Part shown: positions 54,905-64,000 of the stretch, one piece after another
How positions within the stretch are numbered: position 1 is the first letter of the stretch
Layout of the letters: each line of letters begins with the position of its first letter
DNA from: Aliivibrio sifiae
GTDB lineage: Bacteria; Pseudomonadota; Gammaproteobacteria; Enterobacterales; Vibrionaceae
Length of the DNA: 64,000 nucleotides
Assembly (NCBI RefSeq): GCF_002954705.1
Contig: NZ_MSCO01000001.1
Coordinates: forward strand, 468,115 to 532,114
Direction of reading: 5' to 3'
Position numbers and translations under genes: made by a program
Notes under the pieces: model-generated
What the model was told of the DNA's origin: nothing
The model's database searches: none
Seen by the model: only the letters and a program-made list of their open reading frames with translations

Positions 54905-56758
54905 ATGGCATTTCTACAAATTTCTGAGCCTGGACAAAGTGCTGCACCACATCAACATAAACTAGCAGTCGGCATCGATTTAGGCACAACTAACTCATTG
55001 GTCGCTTCGGTTCGAAGTGGTGAAGCAAATACATTACCTGATACAAAAGGTAACGTAATTCTTCCGTCCGTAGTGCAATATCAAAACGATAAAATTTGTG
55101 TGGGTGCCAACGCTTATCAATCAGCCGCTTCTGATCCTCAAAATACCATTATTTCTGTAAAACGCTTAATGGGACGTTCATTGAAAGACATTCAAGCGCG
55201 TTACCCTGATTTACCTTACCAATTTACAGAAAGTGATAATGGGTTACCTGTGATTAGTACACCTCAAGGTGATGTTAATCCAGTTCAAGTATCAGCAGAG
55301 ATCCTTAAATCATTATCTAACCGTGCTCAAGCAACGTTAGGTGGTGATCTTGAAGGTGTTGTAATTACAGTACCGGCTTATTTTGATGATGCTCAGCGCG
55401 CAGGAACCAAAGATGCCGCGACACTTGCAGGCTTAAACGTTTTACGTTTGTTGAATGAACCAACAGCCGCAGCGATTGCTTATGGCTTAGATTCAGGTCA
55501 GGAAGGGGTTATTGCAGTCTATGATCTTGGTGGTGGTACATTTGATATTTCAATCTTACGTTTATCAAAAGGTGTATTTGAAGTATTAGCAACAGGTGGT
55601 GATTCAGCACTGGGTGGTGATGATTTCGATCATGCATTAGCTCAATGGGTTAAAGACCAAGCAGGCATTACATCTGCACTTTCTAATCAAGAACAACGTG
55701 AGCTTTTAACATTAGCAACAGAAACTAAAGTGGCATTGTCAGATGCAGATTCAGTAACGGTTTCTTTTAAAGAATGGTCAGGCAGTATTACGGTTGAAAT
55801 TTTTAATCAATTAATTCAATCATTAGTAAAGAAAACACTAATGGCTTGTCGCCGTGCTCTAAAAGATGCGGACATTACCTCTGAAGAAGTAATGGAAGTG
55901 GTTATGGTTGGCGGTTCAACAAGAACACCTATTGTTCGCAGCTCTGTTGGTGACTATTTTGGCAAAACACCATTAACCAGCATCGATCCTGATCAAGTGG
56001 TTGCTATTGGTGCTGCCATTCAAGCGGATATTTTAGTCGGTAATAAACCAGATGCTGAAATGTTATTGCTTGATGTTATCCCATTGTCTTTAGGTATTGA
56101 AACCATGGGTGGCTTGGTTGAAAAAATCATTCCACGTAATACCACTATCCCTGTAGCGAAAGCGCAAGAATTCACCACTTTTAAAGATGGTCAAACAGGT
56201 ATGATGGTTCACGTTGTTCAAGGTGAGCGTGAAATGGTAGAAGACGGTCGCTCACTTGCTCGCTTCTCATTAAAAGGCATTCCACCGATGACTGCGGGTG
56301 CCGCGCATATCCGAGTGACTTACCAAGTAGATGCTGATGGACTTTTATCAGTAACAGCAATGGAAAAAAGTACGGGTGTTCAGTCCCATATCCAAGTTAA
56401 GCCTTCTTATGGTTTAAGCGATGATGAAGTTGCAAACATGCTGAAAGACTCGATGACATTTGCAAAAGAAGATATGCAAGCTCGTGCATTAGCAGAGCAG
56501 CAAGTTGAAGCAGACCGTGTTATCGAAGGATTAGTTGTAGCGCTTAATAATGATGGCGATGCATTACTATCCAAAGAAGAACAAGCAGAAATTTTACAAG
56601 CAATTGAAGCGTTAATCACAGTACGTCAAAGTACAGATACGCAAGCAATTGAAGATGGAATTAAACACGCTGATGAAGCAAGCCAAGAGTTTGCTGCGCG
56701 CCGAATGGATGCTTCTATTCGCGCTGCATTAGCCGGTCAATCTATTGATGAGGTATAG
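54905..56758 (+). CDS. hscA: Fe-S protein assembly chaperone HscA
   Basis: A 617-residue Hsp70 dedicated to IscU. The ATPase has [28 protein letters not shown] and [11 protein letters not shown]; the C-terminal domain binds LPPVK of IscU. AAGGATATTACCC precedes the ATG, and fdx follows by 2 bases. Confidence 0.97.
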   Translation: MAFLQISEPGQSAAPHQHKLAVGIDLGTTNSLVASVRSGEANTLPDTKGNVILPSVVQYQNDKICVGANAYQSAASDPQNTIISVKRLMGRSLKDIQARYPDLPYQFTESDNGLPVISTPQGDVNPVQVSAEILKSLSNRAQATLGGDLEGVVITVPAYFDDAQRAGTKDAATLAGLNVLRLLNEPTAAAIAYGLDSGQEGVIAVYDLGGGTFDISILRLSKGVFEVLATGGDSALGGDDFDHALAQWVKDQAGITSALSNQEQRELLTLATETKVALSDADSVTVSFKEWSGSITVEIFNQLIQSLVKKTLMACRRALKDADITSEEVMEVVMVGGSTRTPIVRSSVGDYFGKTPLTSIDPDQVVAIGAAIQADILVGNKPDAEMLLLDVIPLSLGIETMGGLVEKIIPRNTTIPVAKAQEFTTFKDGQTGMMVHVVQGEREMVEDGRSLARFSLKGIPPMTAGAAHIRVTYQVDADGLLSVTAMEKSTGVQSHIQVKPSYGLSDDEVANMLKDSMTFAKEDMQARALAEQQVEADRVIEGLVVALNNDGDALLSKEEQAEILQAIEALITVRQSTDTQAIEDGIKHADEASQEFAARRMDASIRAALAGQSIDEV

Positions 56759-56760
56759 AA

Positions 56761-57099
56761 ATGCCAAAGATTATTGTTCTACCACACGATGAGTTATGCC
56801 CAGAAGGTGCAGTACTTGAAGCAAATGAAGGTGATACGGTTTTAGACGTTGCTTTAAAAAACGGTATTGCAATTGAACATGCTTGTGAAAAATCATGTGC
56901 GTGTACAACGTGTCATGTTGTTATTCGTGAAGGGTTTGATTCACTTGAAGAGAGTGATGAACTAGAAGACGACATGCTAGATAAAGCGTGGGGTCTAGAA
57001 CCTGAATCTCGTCTTGGTTGCCAAGCAAGAATGGCAAAACAAGATTTAGTGGTAGAAATTCCAAAATATACACTAAACTTAGCATCAGAAGACCATTAA
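56761..57099 (+). CDS. fdx: ISC-type 2Fe-2S ferredoxin
   Basis: A 112-residue ferredoxin that supplies electrons for cluster assembly and binds IscS. Four Cys ligands are in CEKSCACTTC (Cys42, 48 and 51 region) and RLGCQARM. It starts 2 bases after hscA. Confidence 0.96.
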   Translation: MPKIIVLPHDELCPEGAVLEANEGDTVLDVALKNGIAIEHACEKSCACTTCHVVIREGFDSLEESDELEDDMLDKAWGLEPESRLGCQARMAKQDLVVEIPKYTLNLASEDH

Positions 57100-57130
57100 T
57101 CCTACCTGATTAATTGAACTACTTTTGATA

Positions 57131-57186
57131 AAGGTAAGAGATGGAAAACAAGTGAAAACTTGCGTTTCAGAACTTACCTTTTTTTA
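57131..57186 (+). terminator. Terminator or attenuator between fdx and iscX
   Basis: AAGGTAAG at 57131-57138 pairs with CTTACCTT at 57173-57180, with an inner CAAGT/ACTTG stem and a T run after. It would end or reduce transcription before iscX. Confidence 0.7.
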
Positions 57187-57223
57187 TACCTGTACTATAT
57201 ACAACATAATTAAGGATGAAATT

Positions 57224-57424
57224 ATGAGCATGAAGTGGATTGACTCACGTGATATAGCAATTGAACTCTCAGAGCAATACCCAGAGATTGACCCTCAAAC
57301 TGTTCGCTTTACTGATTTAAGAGAGTGGGTGATGGCTTTAGATGAATTTGATGATGATCCAAATCATTCTGGTGAAAAAATATTAGAAGCGATAATGCTT
57401 TGTTGGATGGATGAACGAGATTAA
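57224..57424 (+). CDS. iscX: Fe-S assembly protein IscX
   Basis: The 66-residue acidic adaptor that binds IscS and iron and modulates assembly. SMKWIDSRDIAIELSEQYPEIDP is typical. I start at ATG 57224 (AAGGA 7 bases upstream) instead of the in-frame 57125 start, which would add 33 residues without homology. A terminator-like hairpin separates it from fdx. Confidence 0.93.
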   Translation: MSMKWIDSRDIAIELSEQYPEIDPQTVRFTDLREWVMALDEFDDDPNHSGEKILEAIMLCWMDERD

Positions 57425-57593
57425 TTTAATCGTATTAATGAATACCGTTGATAACGTACAAAATCCCATCAACTGGTTGGATCCATCTCTTACATTTTGT
57501 GTAAATACCTTGTATCACCCTGGTAAAGTAGGCAAATTAGATAAAAACGAACGTTCAGTTCGCTTATTCCCATTGGATAGTCGCGCAATATAA
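57411..57593 (+). CDS. Possible small protein overlapping the end of iscX
   Basis: A 60-codon frame (or 51 codons from ATG 57438) overlaps the end of iscX by 14 bases and reads as plausible protein: [20 protein letters not shown] and [15 protein letters not shown]. Codon choice resembles the neighbours, without rare runs. I recognise no family. The lack of a good ribosome site is a caution, but translation could be coupled to iscX. It could be a real gene between iscX and pepB or chance. Confidence 0.45.
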   Translation: MNEINLIVLMNTVDNVQNPINWLDPSLTFCVNTLYHPGKVGKLDKNERSVRLFPLDSRAI

Positions 57594-57655
57594 ATAACCA
57601 CCAGTGTCAGTTTATGTGGTTGTATGGCGTTATTGCGTATTTAAAGGAGATTCAC

Positions 57656-58942
57656 ATGTCACAAAAGATGACAGTACAACTTTCAACAGAAACAGCAGCG
57701 GCTCACTGGGGTGATAATGCTCTTATTTCATTTGCTTCTGAAGGGGCTGTAATTCATTGTACAAATGATGATGTATACGGCGCAATTCAGCAAGCTGCTA
57801 GAAAGTTAAACGGTCAGGGTATTGTTGAGGTTGAATTAAAAGGAACAGAGTGGGATCTTGAATCTATTTGGTCTTTTATTCAAGGCTTCCGTGATTCTAA
57901 AAAGAACAATGATGTTATTTGGGCTGCATTAACTGATGTTGATGAAAAAGAATTGAATGCCCGTATCCTAACGACGAATTGGACACGCGACATCATCAAT
58001 AAAACAGCCGAAGAAGTAGCGCCACGTCAACTTGCTACGATGGCTTCTGAATTTATTAAATCAGTGGCACCAGCAGGAACCGTGACGACAAAAATTGTAA
58101 AAGATAAAGACCTTTTAACTGAAGGTTGGGTTGGAACGTATGCTGTCGGTCGTGGCTCTGAACGCACATCGGCGATGCTGCAATTAGATTATAACCCAAC
58201 AGGTGATGTTGATGCCCCTGTTTTTGCTTGTCTTGTTGGTAAAGGCATTACGTTTGACTCGGGTGGCTACAGTATTAAACCTTCTGGTGGTATGGCATCA
58301 ATGAAATCAGATATGGGCGGATCGGCGTTAGCGACTGCTGGTCTTGCAATGTCTATTCTTCGTGGTTTAGATAAGCGTGTTAAGCTGGTTCTATGTTGCG
58401 CTGAAAATATGATCTCAGGCCGAGCATTAAAGTTAGGTGATATTATTACCTATAAAAATGGTAAAACGGTTGAGATTTTAAATACAGATGCTGAGGGGCG
58501 ATTAGTATTAGCTGATGGCCTTCAATTTGCTTCAGCACAAAATCCAGAACTGATAATTGATTGTGCAACTTTAACAGGTTCTGCAAAAATGGCTGTGGGT
58601 AATGACTTCCATTCTTTATTAAGCTTTGATGATGAGTTGAGCCAAAAAGCATTAACGTCAGCTCAAGAAGAAAATGAAGGCTTATGGCGTTTACCGTTAA
58701 TGGAATTTCATCGTAATATGCTACCATCAAACTTTGCTGATTTGGCAAATATTGGTTCAGGCCCATACTCGCCAGGTGCAAGTACGGCCGCTGGTTTCCT
58801 TTCTTACTTTGTTGATGATTATAAGAAAGGGTGGCTGCATATGGATTGCTCTGCAACTTACCGTACTGCTCCTTCAGATAAGTGGTCAGCCGGTGCAACC
58901 GGTGTAGGTGTAAGAACATTAGCGAACCTACTTACTAAATAA
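57656..58942 (+). CDS. pepB: Peptidase B (leucyl aminopeptidase family M17)
   Basis: A 428-residue cytosolic metallo-aminopeptidase. M17 motifs are present: [14 protein letters not shown] and [14 protein letters not shown] (Lys, Asp and Glu ligands of two metals). I start at 57656 because AAAGGAGA lies 6 bases upstream. It lies downstream of isc as in E. coli. Confidence 0.94.
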   Translation: MSQKMTVQLSTETAAAHWGDNALISFASEGAVIHCTNDDVYGAIQQAARKLNGQGIVEVELKGTEWDLESIWSFIQGFRDSKKNNDVIWAALTDVDEKELNARILTTNWTRDIINKTAEEVAPRQLATMASEFIKSVAPAGTVTTKIVKDKDLLTEGWVGTYAVGRGSERTSAMLQLDYNPTGDVDAPVFACLVGKGITFDSGGYSIKPSGGMASMKSDMGGSALATAGLAMSILRGLDKRVKLVLCCAENMISGRALKLGDIITYKNGKTVEILNTDAEGRLVLADGLQFASAQNPELIIDCATLTGSAKMAVGNDFHSLLSFDDELSQKALTSAQEENEGLWRLPLMEFHRNMLPSNFADLANIGSGPYSPGASTAAGFLSYFVDDYKKGWLHMDCSATYRTAPSDKWSAGATGVGVRTLANLLTK

Positions 58943-58950
58943 CGAATAAG

Positions 58951-58979
58951 AGATCGAGCCCTAAACTCGGTCTTTTTTC
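58951..58979 (+). terminator. Terminator of pepB
   Basis: Stem AGATCGAG/CTCGGTCT with a G-U pair, then TTTTTT. Confidence 0.87.
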
Positions 58980-59031
58980 TTATAACTATAATAGCTTCAA
59001 AAGAAGTAAAAGAAACTTAAAGGAAAGTAAA

Positions 59032-59466
59032 ATGACAATAGAACGTACTTTTTCAATTGTAAAACCAGATGCTGTTAAGCGTAATCTTATTGGTGCTATT
59101 TACCGTCGTATTGAAAAAACAGGTATGCAAGTTGTTGCAGCTAAAATGTTGCGCTTAACTAAAGAACAAGCGGAAGGCTTTTATGCTGAGCATGAAGGCA
59201 AAGAATTCTTTAATGATCTAGTTGCTTATATGATGTCTGGTCCGGTAATGGTACAGGTATTAGAAGGTGAAAATGCGGTTGTTCGTTACCGTGAGCTGAT
59301 GGGAAAAACTAACCCAGCAGAAGCTGCTTGTGGTTCATTGCGTGCAGATTATGCAATCAGCATGCGTCATAACTCTGTTCATGGTGCTGATAGCCCTGAA
59401 TCGGCAGCTCGTGAGATTGCGTACTTCTTTGCTGAAGATGAAATTTGTCCGCGCCCAGCGGAATAA
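59032..59466 (+). CDS. ndk: Nucleoside diphosphate kinase
   Basis: The enzyme balances nucleoside triphosphate pools via a phosphohistidine. The 144 residues contain [14 protein letters not shown] and the catalytic [20 protein letters not shown] lies 7 bases before the ATG. Confidence 0.97.
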   Translation: MTIERTFSIVKPDAVKRNLIGAIYRRIEKTGMQVVAAKMLRLTKEQAEGFYAEHEGKEFFNDLVAYMMSGPVMVQVLEGENAVVRYRELMGKTNPAEAACGSLRADYAISMRHNSVHGADSPESAAREIAYFFAEDEICPRPAE

Positions 59467-59469
59467 GCC

Positions 59470-59605
59470 ACATTAAAGTAAGCGAAGCTAAGGTTTCTAT
59501 ATTAGCTAGAAACTAATCGCTTCGCTTCATATAAGAGCAGTGTAGCTTATACTGTCTGCATATCTGCTCTTATAGTATCTAGGCACGGAGTGCGTATAGT
59601 TTCTA
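59470..59605. repeat. Dispersed repeat between ndk and rlmN
   Basis: Inverted repeats AAGCGAAG...CTTCGCTT (59480-59528) and TAAGAGCAG...CTGCTCTTA (59533-59573), then GTGCGTATAGTTTCT. The words TAAGAGC, GCTCTTATAG, AGCTAGAAACT and GCGTATAGTTTC also occur at 24645-24778. It looks like a member of a genome-wide repeat family. The rest of the gap to rlmN is plain. Confidence 0.55.
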
Positions 59606-59710
59606 TTCTTTGATTTTTCCTCATACCTCTACCCTCTAGTAATATCCTCCCAAAACTTGTACAATTCTGCGCCCGATATTCGCGGTGATGTTATTTATCA
59701 GAGAGGCAAC

Positions 59711-60829
59711 ATGACTACAGCTAAAATCAATCTACTGGACTTTGATCGTAAAGGACTTCGAGCATTTTTTTCTGAGGAATTAGGAGAGAAAGCATTCAGA
59801 GCCGATCAAATCATGAAGTGGATGTATCACTTTGGTTGTGATGACTTCGATCAAATGAACAACATCAACAAAAAACTTCGTGAAAAACTAAAGCACAAGT
59901 GTGAGATCCGTGCTCCTTATGTTTCAGAAGCTCAGCATTCAGTTGATGGCACCATCAAATGGGCGATGAAAGTAGGAGATCAAGATGTTGAAACGGTTTA
60001 TATCCCTGACGGTGACCGTGCTACATTATGTGTTTCTTCTCAAGTAGGTTGTGCATTGGAATGTAAATTCTGTTCAACCGCTCAGCAAGGCTTTAACCGT
60101 AACCTTAAAGTTTCTGAAATTGTAGGCCAAATTTGGCGTGCAGCTCGTGAAATTGGTTTAGAAAAAGAAACGGGTCGTCGTCCAATTACTAATATTGTAA
60201 TGATGGGCATGGGCGAACCGCTGCTTAATATGAAAAACTTAATCCCATCATTAGAAATTATGCTTGATGATCTAGGTTTTGGTTTATCTAAGCGTCGTGT
60301 AACGGTATCGACTTCTGGTGTTGTATCTGGCCTAGAGCAAATGATTGGGAAAATCGATGTAGCATTAGCTATTTCTCTTCATGCGCCAACTGATGAACTA
60401 CGTAGCGAAATTATGCCAATCAATGATCGTTGGAATATTGATGCATTTTTATCGTGTGTTCGCGAATACATTGCATCATCAAATGCTAACCGTGGTCGTG
60501 TAACGGTAGAGTATGTACTTTTAGATCATGTTAATGATGATATGAATCATGCAAGACAACTCGCAGAATTACTAAAAGATACCCCTGCAAAGATTAATTT
60601 GATTCCATTTAACCCATATCCTGGGTCACCATACAAAAAGCCAAGTAATTCACGTATCGATCGATTCATGAAGACACTAATGGAATACGATTTTACGGTA
60701 ACCGTTCGTAAAACTCGTGGCGATGATATTGATGCTGCTTGTGGTCAATTAGTGGGTGATGTAATCGATAGAACTAAACGTACTCAAGTTAAACAGCAAG
60801 GTGAGGCTATCCCTGTTAAAACTGTTTAA
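59711..60829 (+). CDS. rlmN: Dual-specificity RNA methyltransferase RlmN
   Basis: A radical-SAM enzyme methylating C2 of A2503 in 23S rRNA and A37 in some tRNAs. The cluster motif CALECKFCS (CxxxCxxC) and late Cys in AACGQL are present. The 372-residue form begins [24 protein letters not shown] lies 5 bases before ATG 59711. The 59657 in-frame start adds residues from the repeat-free leader and is less likely. Confidence 0.96.
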   Translation: MTTAKINLLDFDRKGLRAFFSEELGEKAFRADQIMKWMYHFGCDDFDQMNNINKKLREKLKHKCEIRAPYVSEAQHSVDGTIKWAMKVGDQDVETVYIPDGDRATLCVSSQVGCALECKFCSTAQQGFNRNLKVSEIVGQIWRAAREIGLEKETGRRPITNIVMMGMGEPLLNMKNLIPSLEIMLDDLGFGLSKRRVTVSTSGVVSGLEQMIGKIDVALAISLHAPTDELRSEIMPINDRWNIDAFLSCVREYIASSNANRGRVTVEYVLLDHVNDDMNHARQLAELLKDTPAKINLIPFNPYPGSPYKKPSNSRIDRFMKTLMEYDFTVTVRKTRGDDIDAACGQLVGDVIDRTKRTQVKQQGEAIPVKTV

Positions 60830-60859
60830 CCTTGATGTATAACAGCAAGGGAAGGCAGA

Positions 60860-61621
60860 ATGAGAAAATGGAGTGCGGCACTATTAACCGTTGGATTGTT
60901 AGTTAGTGCTGGTTGTGTCACGGTAAATGAAGCCGATGATATGACCAAAGAAGAGATAATTCGAGCTGCTGAAGCTCGAATTACCCTTGGATTAAGCTAT
61001 TTAAATGCGGGCAACATGATCAAAGCCCGTGAAAATTTGGAACTGGCTGTACAATACGCTCCTGACTATTACCGCTCTCAAACTTCCCTCGCTTATTATT
61101 ACCAACAAGTAGAAGAAAACGAATTAGCTGAAAAGGCTTACAAACGAGCATTACGTTCTTCGTCAAAAAATGGTAATGTATTAAATAACTACGGCGTTTT
61201 TCTTTGTAAAAATGGCCGTTATGAGGAAGCTCAACAGAAGTTTACTCAAGCAATAGACCAACCTTACTATTATCTTGTTTCGGCAAGTTATGAAAATGCA
61301 GCTATGTGCGCATTAGGTAGTGGGGATAAAGTGACAGCAAAAACGTATTTTGAGCGCTCACTGGCTCATGATCCGAATCGAGTTCGTTCAACCCTTCAAT
61401 TGGCAAAATTGAATATTGATGAAGGTAACTATTCAGAACCGAGAATTGCGCTGTTTAAATTTACTAAGAAGTACGGATATAAACCCGTTAGCCTAAGCTT
61501 ACTCATAGAATTAGAAAAAAAAGCAGGTAATGCGCATTTGGTTAAAAAATACGCAGATTTGCTCGGGAAAAAATATCCGGACTCCAGAGAATATCAGAAT
61601 TATTTAAATTATGACTCCTGA
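60860..61621 (+). CDS. pilF: Type IV pilus biogenesis/stability lipoprotein PilF (PilW)
   Basis: A 253-residue TPR lipoprotein that stabilises the PilQ secretin at the outer membrane. Its lipobox is VSAGC (Cys19), and six or so TPR units follow (GLSYLNAGNMIKARENLELA). It precedes rodZ and overlaps it by 11 bases. Its pilus role links it to the minor-pilin genes near the window start. Confidence 0.93.
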   Translation: MRKWSAALLTVGLLVSAGCVTVNEADDMTKEEIIRAAEARITLGLSYLNAGNMIKARENLELAVQYAPDYYRSQTSLAYYYQQVEENELAEKAYKRALRSSSKNGNVLNNYGVFLCKNGRYEEAQQKFTQAIDQPYYYLVSASYENAAMCALGSGDKVTAKTYFERSLAHDPNRVRSTLQLAKLNIDEGNYSEPRIALFKFTKKYGYKPVSLSLLIELEKKAGNAHLVKKYADLLGKKYPDSREYQNYLNYDS

Positions 61622-62507
61622 AAAGATTGAAGAAAAAGCAGAAACCCTTGTTGTTCCTGGGCAATTATTAAAAGAAGCTCGTGAAGCATTAAATTTAACG
61701 ATAGAAGATATTTCTTCTCGTTTACGTTTACGAGTGGAAGTTCTAGAACAGATCGAAGCTGACCAGTTTGATATGGGAAAACTAGCCACGTTTACACGTG
61801 GCTATTATCGTTCTTATGCTAAAGTCGTTAACGTACCTGAAAGTAAAGTTCTTAACGCATTAGATCAATTAGGTAAAGCAAAAATAGAACAACATGATAT
61901 GCAAAGTTTTTCTCGTAAGACGAAAAGAGAAAAGCACGATAATCGTATCATGAAGTTAACATGGGTCATTTTTGCAATTATTCTTGGCATGTCAGTTCTA
62001 TGGTGGTGGCAAGAGCAAGCTCAACTAGAGAGCAGTCATGACGCTAAATTGATCAATGAAGTCGCAACCGTTGAGTCAATGGATTCCGCTGATAACAATA
62101 CAGAAGTAGAAGTGAAACCAACTTTAGATGAAGCTGAAATGCTTGAAGTTGATACTAATGTTTCTGAATTAGAAACTTCTTCAGAAGCACTCGAGAAAGA
62201 AATAGCTAAAGAACCTGAGACGGCTGCGGCTTCTGAAGAAAAAATTGAAGAAAAAACGGCAATAGTTAGCGAGGATGTTGTGATGACATTCAATAGTGAT
62301 TGCTGGCTACAAGTTCAAGACGCCGCAAACAATCGTTTGTACTCTGGCGTTAAAAAAACAAATCAAACATTAAAGTTAACAGGTAAAGCACCTTATAAAT
62401 TAGTTATTGGTGCTCCAAGTGCCGTAACGCTAACTTATAAAGGTAAGCCTGTTGATTTATCAGCATATCCTGCCGGTAAAGTTGTACGATTAACTTTACC
62501 TCAATAA
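61611..62507 (+). CDS. rodZ: Cytoskeleton protein RodZ
   Basis: RodZ couples MreB to the wall elongation machinery. The 298-residue protein has a helix-turn-helix (LTIEDISSRLRLRVEVLEQIE, about 28-50), one transmembrane helix (about 118-138), an acidic periplasmic linker rich in Glu and Ser, and a C-terminal beta domain (VMTFNSDCWLQVQDAANNRLY). The gene precedes ispG as in E. coli. Confidence 0.93.
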   Translation: MTPEKIEEKAETLVVPGQLLKEAREALNLTIEDISSRLRLRVEVLEQIEADQFDMGKLATFTRGYYRSYAKVVNVPESKVLNALDQLGKAKIEQHDMQSFSRKTKREKHDNRIMKLTWVIFAIILGMSVLWWWQEQAQLESSHDAKLINEVATVESMDSADNNTEVEVKPTLDEAEMLEVDTNVSELETSSEALEKEIAKEPETAAASEEKIEEKTAIVSEDVVMTFNSDCWLQVQDAANNRLYSGVKKTNQTLKLTGKAPYKLVIGAPSAVTLTYKGKPVDLSAYPAGKVVRLTLPQ

Positions 62508-62519
62508 TGAGTTGATTCC

Positions 62520-63638
62520 ATGCATATAGAGTCCCCAATCAAACGTCGCCAATCTACCCGTATTTATGTGGGTAACGTTCCTATTGGTGATGGAGCCCCG
62601 ATCGCTGTTCAGTCAATGACAAACACATTAACGACTGACGTTGCTGCGACAGTAGCTCAAATTAAAGCACTTGAAAAAGTAGGCGCTGATATTGTTCGTG
62701 TTTCAGTTCCGACAATGGATGCAGCTGAAGCGTTTAAACTAATCAAACAACAAGTGTCAGTCCCCTTAGTCGCTGATATTCATTTTGATTACCGTATCGC
62801 TTTAAAAGTAGCGGAATACGGTGTCGATTGTTTACGTATCAATCCAGGTAACATCGGTAATGAACAACGTATTCGCTCTGTTGTAGATTGTGCGAAAGAT
62901 AAAAATATTCCTATTCGCATTGGTGTGAATGGGGGATCATTAGAAAAAGATATCCAAGTAAAATATAAAGAACCAACGGCTCAGGCGTTACTTGAATCAG
63001 CAATGCGCCATGTAGACATATTGGAAAGAATGAATTTTGACCAGTTTAAAGTCAGTGTGAAAGCTTCTGATGTATTCTTAGCGGTTGATTCTTATCGATT
63101 ATTGGCAAAGCAGATTGCTCAACCATTGCATTTAGGTATTACCGAAGCTGGTGGCGCTCGTGCTGGTTCTGTTAAATCAGCGGTAGGTTTAGGCATGTTA
63201 TTGTCTGAAGGTATTGGCGATACACTACGAATTTCATTGGCTGCGGATCCTATTGAAGAGATCAAAGTTGGTTTTGATATTTTAAAATCATTGCGTATTC
63301 GCTCTCGTGGTATTAACTTCATTGCTTGCCCTACGTGTTCTCGTCAAGAGTTTGATGTTATTGCAACAGTAAATGAACTAGAACAACGATTAGAAGATTT
63401 AATCACGCCAATGGATGTTTCTTTAATTGGTTGTGTAGTCAATGGCCCGGGTGAGGCTGAAGTCTCTCATATGGGGATTGCGGGAAGTAATCGTAAAAGT
63501 GCGTTCTATGAAGATGGTATTCGTCAGAAAGAACGTTTTGATAATGATAATATCGTGGATAAGCTAGAAGCGAAGATCCGAGCGAAAGCCGCGATGTTAT
63601 CAAAAGAAAACCAAATTGATATTAATCAGATTGACTGA
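62520..63638 (+). CDS. ispG: 4-hydroxy-3-methylbut-2-en-1-yl diphosphate synthase IspG
   Basis: IspG converts MEcPP to HMBPP in the MEP isoprenoid pathway, with a 4Fe-4S cluster bound by two Cys in [11 protein letters not shown], one in [12 protein letters not shown] and a Glu. Its length, 372, is as in E. coli. It lies 12 bases after rodZ. Confidence 0.96.
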   Translation: MHIESPIKRRQSTRIYVGNVPIGDGAPIAVQSMTNTLTTDVAATVAQIKALEKVGADIVRVSVPTMDAAEAFKLIKQQVSVPLVADIHFDYRIALKVAEYGVDCLRINPGNIGNEQRIRSVVDCAKDKNIPIRIGVNGGSLEKDIQVKYKEPTAQALLESAMRHVDILERMNFDQFKVSVKASDVFLAVDSYRLLAKQIAQPLHLGITEAGGARAGSVKSAVGLGMLLSEGIGDTLRISLAADPIEEIKVGFDILKSLRIRSRGINFIACPTCSRQEFDVIATVNELEQRLEDLITPMDVSLIGCVVNGPGEAEVSHMGIAGSNRKSAFYEDGIRQKERFDNDNIVDKLEAKIRAKAAMLSKENQIDINQID

Positions 63639-63679
63639 TTAGTAAACCAGATATAAATGAAACCCATTGGGAAGTGAAC

Positions 63680-64000
63680 GTGGCTAAAGCAATCCAAGCA
63701 ATTCGAGGCATGAATGACTGCCTTCCAACACAATCGCCATTGTGGCACAAAGTAGAAGATGGCGTTAAACGCGTTATTAGTGCATATGGTTACAATGAAG
63801 TACGTATGCCAATTGTTGAACAAACACATCTATTTAAACGTGCTATCGGTGAAGTAACTGATGTTGTTGAAAAAGAGATGTACACGTTTGAAGATCGTAA
63901 TGGTGATAGCTTAACGCTTCGTCCAGAAGGAACAGCAGGTTGTGTACGTGCAGGGATTGAAAATGGTTTACTGTACAACCAAGAACAACGTTTATGGTAC
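63680..64000 (+). CDS. hisS: Histidyl-tRNA synthetase (5' part, cut by the window end)
   Basis: A GTG-started frame open to the window edge (107 codons) begins [15 protein letters not shown], the HisS N-terminus, and includes class II motifs: [12 protein letters not shown] (motif 1 region) and [14 protein letters not shown] (motif 2). GGAAG lies about 6 bases upstream. It charges tRNA-His with histidine. The gene follows ispG as in E. coli. Confidence 0.93.
   Translation, partial: MAKAIQAIRGMNDCLPTQSPLWHKVEDGVKRVISAYGYNEVRMPIVEQTHLFKRAIGEVTDVVEKEMYTFEDRNGDSLTLRPEGTAGCVRAGIENGLLYNQEQRLWY

Noticed and set aside
1-64000. CRISPR array, prophage or toxin-antitoxin island
   Set aside because: No regularly spaced repeats, cas genes, phage structural genes, integrase or transposase genes are visible; the region is mainly core chromosome.

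Overview
The window is a chromosomal stretch of a low-GC marine Vibrionaceae, most likely Aliivibrio (A. fischeri group). This rests on AT-rich coding sequence, a Vibrio-type DapD, an alternative oxidase behind an NsrR-type box, recC/recB/recD with no ptrA between recC and recB, a csrB RNA with a VarA/UvrY-type box, and an isc-pepB-ndk-rlmN-pilF-rodZ-ispG-hisS order close to that of other vibrios. The genus is inferred by eye, not from a database search. I see no prophage, CRISPR array, complete insertion sequence or integrase.

Layout. (1) 1-3.6 kb: tRNA-Trp, then a minor-pilin cluster (pilE reversed; fimT/fimU, pilW, pilX, pilV forward). (2) 3.6-10.5 kb: a ChrA-type transporter with a divergent LysR regulator, a YqaE membrane peptide, dapD, SOS-controlled yebG, NO-responsive aox, and a LysR/TDT-transporter divergent pair. 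(3) 10.6-22 kb: recC, an unusual 331-base gap, recB, recD, an SMR efflux gene with a hairpin leader, and argA. (4) 22-31.5 kb: a DUF2850 protein, mltA, tcdA-csdE-csdA (tRNA t6A cyclisation and sulfur transfer), the GcvB small RNA divergent from gcvA, ygdD, rlmM, xni, ppnN. (5) 31.7-38.9 kb: a diguanylate cyclase next to a TPR protein with a decayed GGDEF-like domain, queF, syd, a zinc-ribbon protein, yaiI and an unknown small gene. (6) 38.9-47.1 kb: a repeat-like element, the CsrB regulatory RNA, and a beta-glucoside (probably cellobiose) module: PTS EIIC-EIIB, GH1 6-phospho-beta-glucosidase, atypical ROK kinase, EIIA, LacI regulator and LamB-like porin, with a twin-palindrome operator in front. 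(7) 47.2-64 kb: housekeeping genes (DUF3301, DUF3549, yqcC, truC, suhB, trmJ), the complete isc iron-sulfur operon with tandem IscR boxes, pepB, ndk, rlmN, pilF, rodZ, ispG and the start of hisS.

How the parts work together. The beta-glucoside module is self-contained: the porin admits the sugar, the PTS phosphorylates it on import, the GH1 enzyme splits it to glucose-6-phosphate plus glucose, the ROK kinase probably phosphorylates the free glucose, and the LacI protein probably closes the operator. The isc cluster is a full assembly line (regulator, desulfurase, scaffold, A-type carrier, co-chaperone/chaperone, ferredoxin, IscX). Several regulatory RNAs and operators can be read directly: CsrB, GcvB, an SOS box, an NsrR box, IscR boxes and a VarA/UvrY box. 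The parts I cannot explain are the structured gap between recC and recB, the two-hairpin leader before the SMR gene, the twin TAGCGCTA palindromes between queF and syd, and intergenic repeats near csdE and rlmN, one of which appears to supply the end of csdE.
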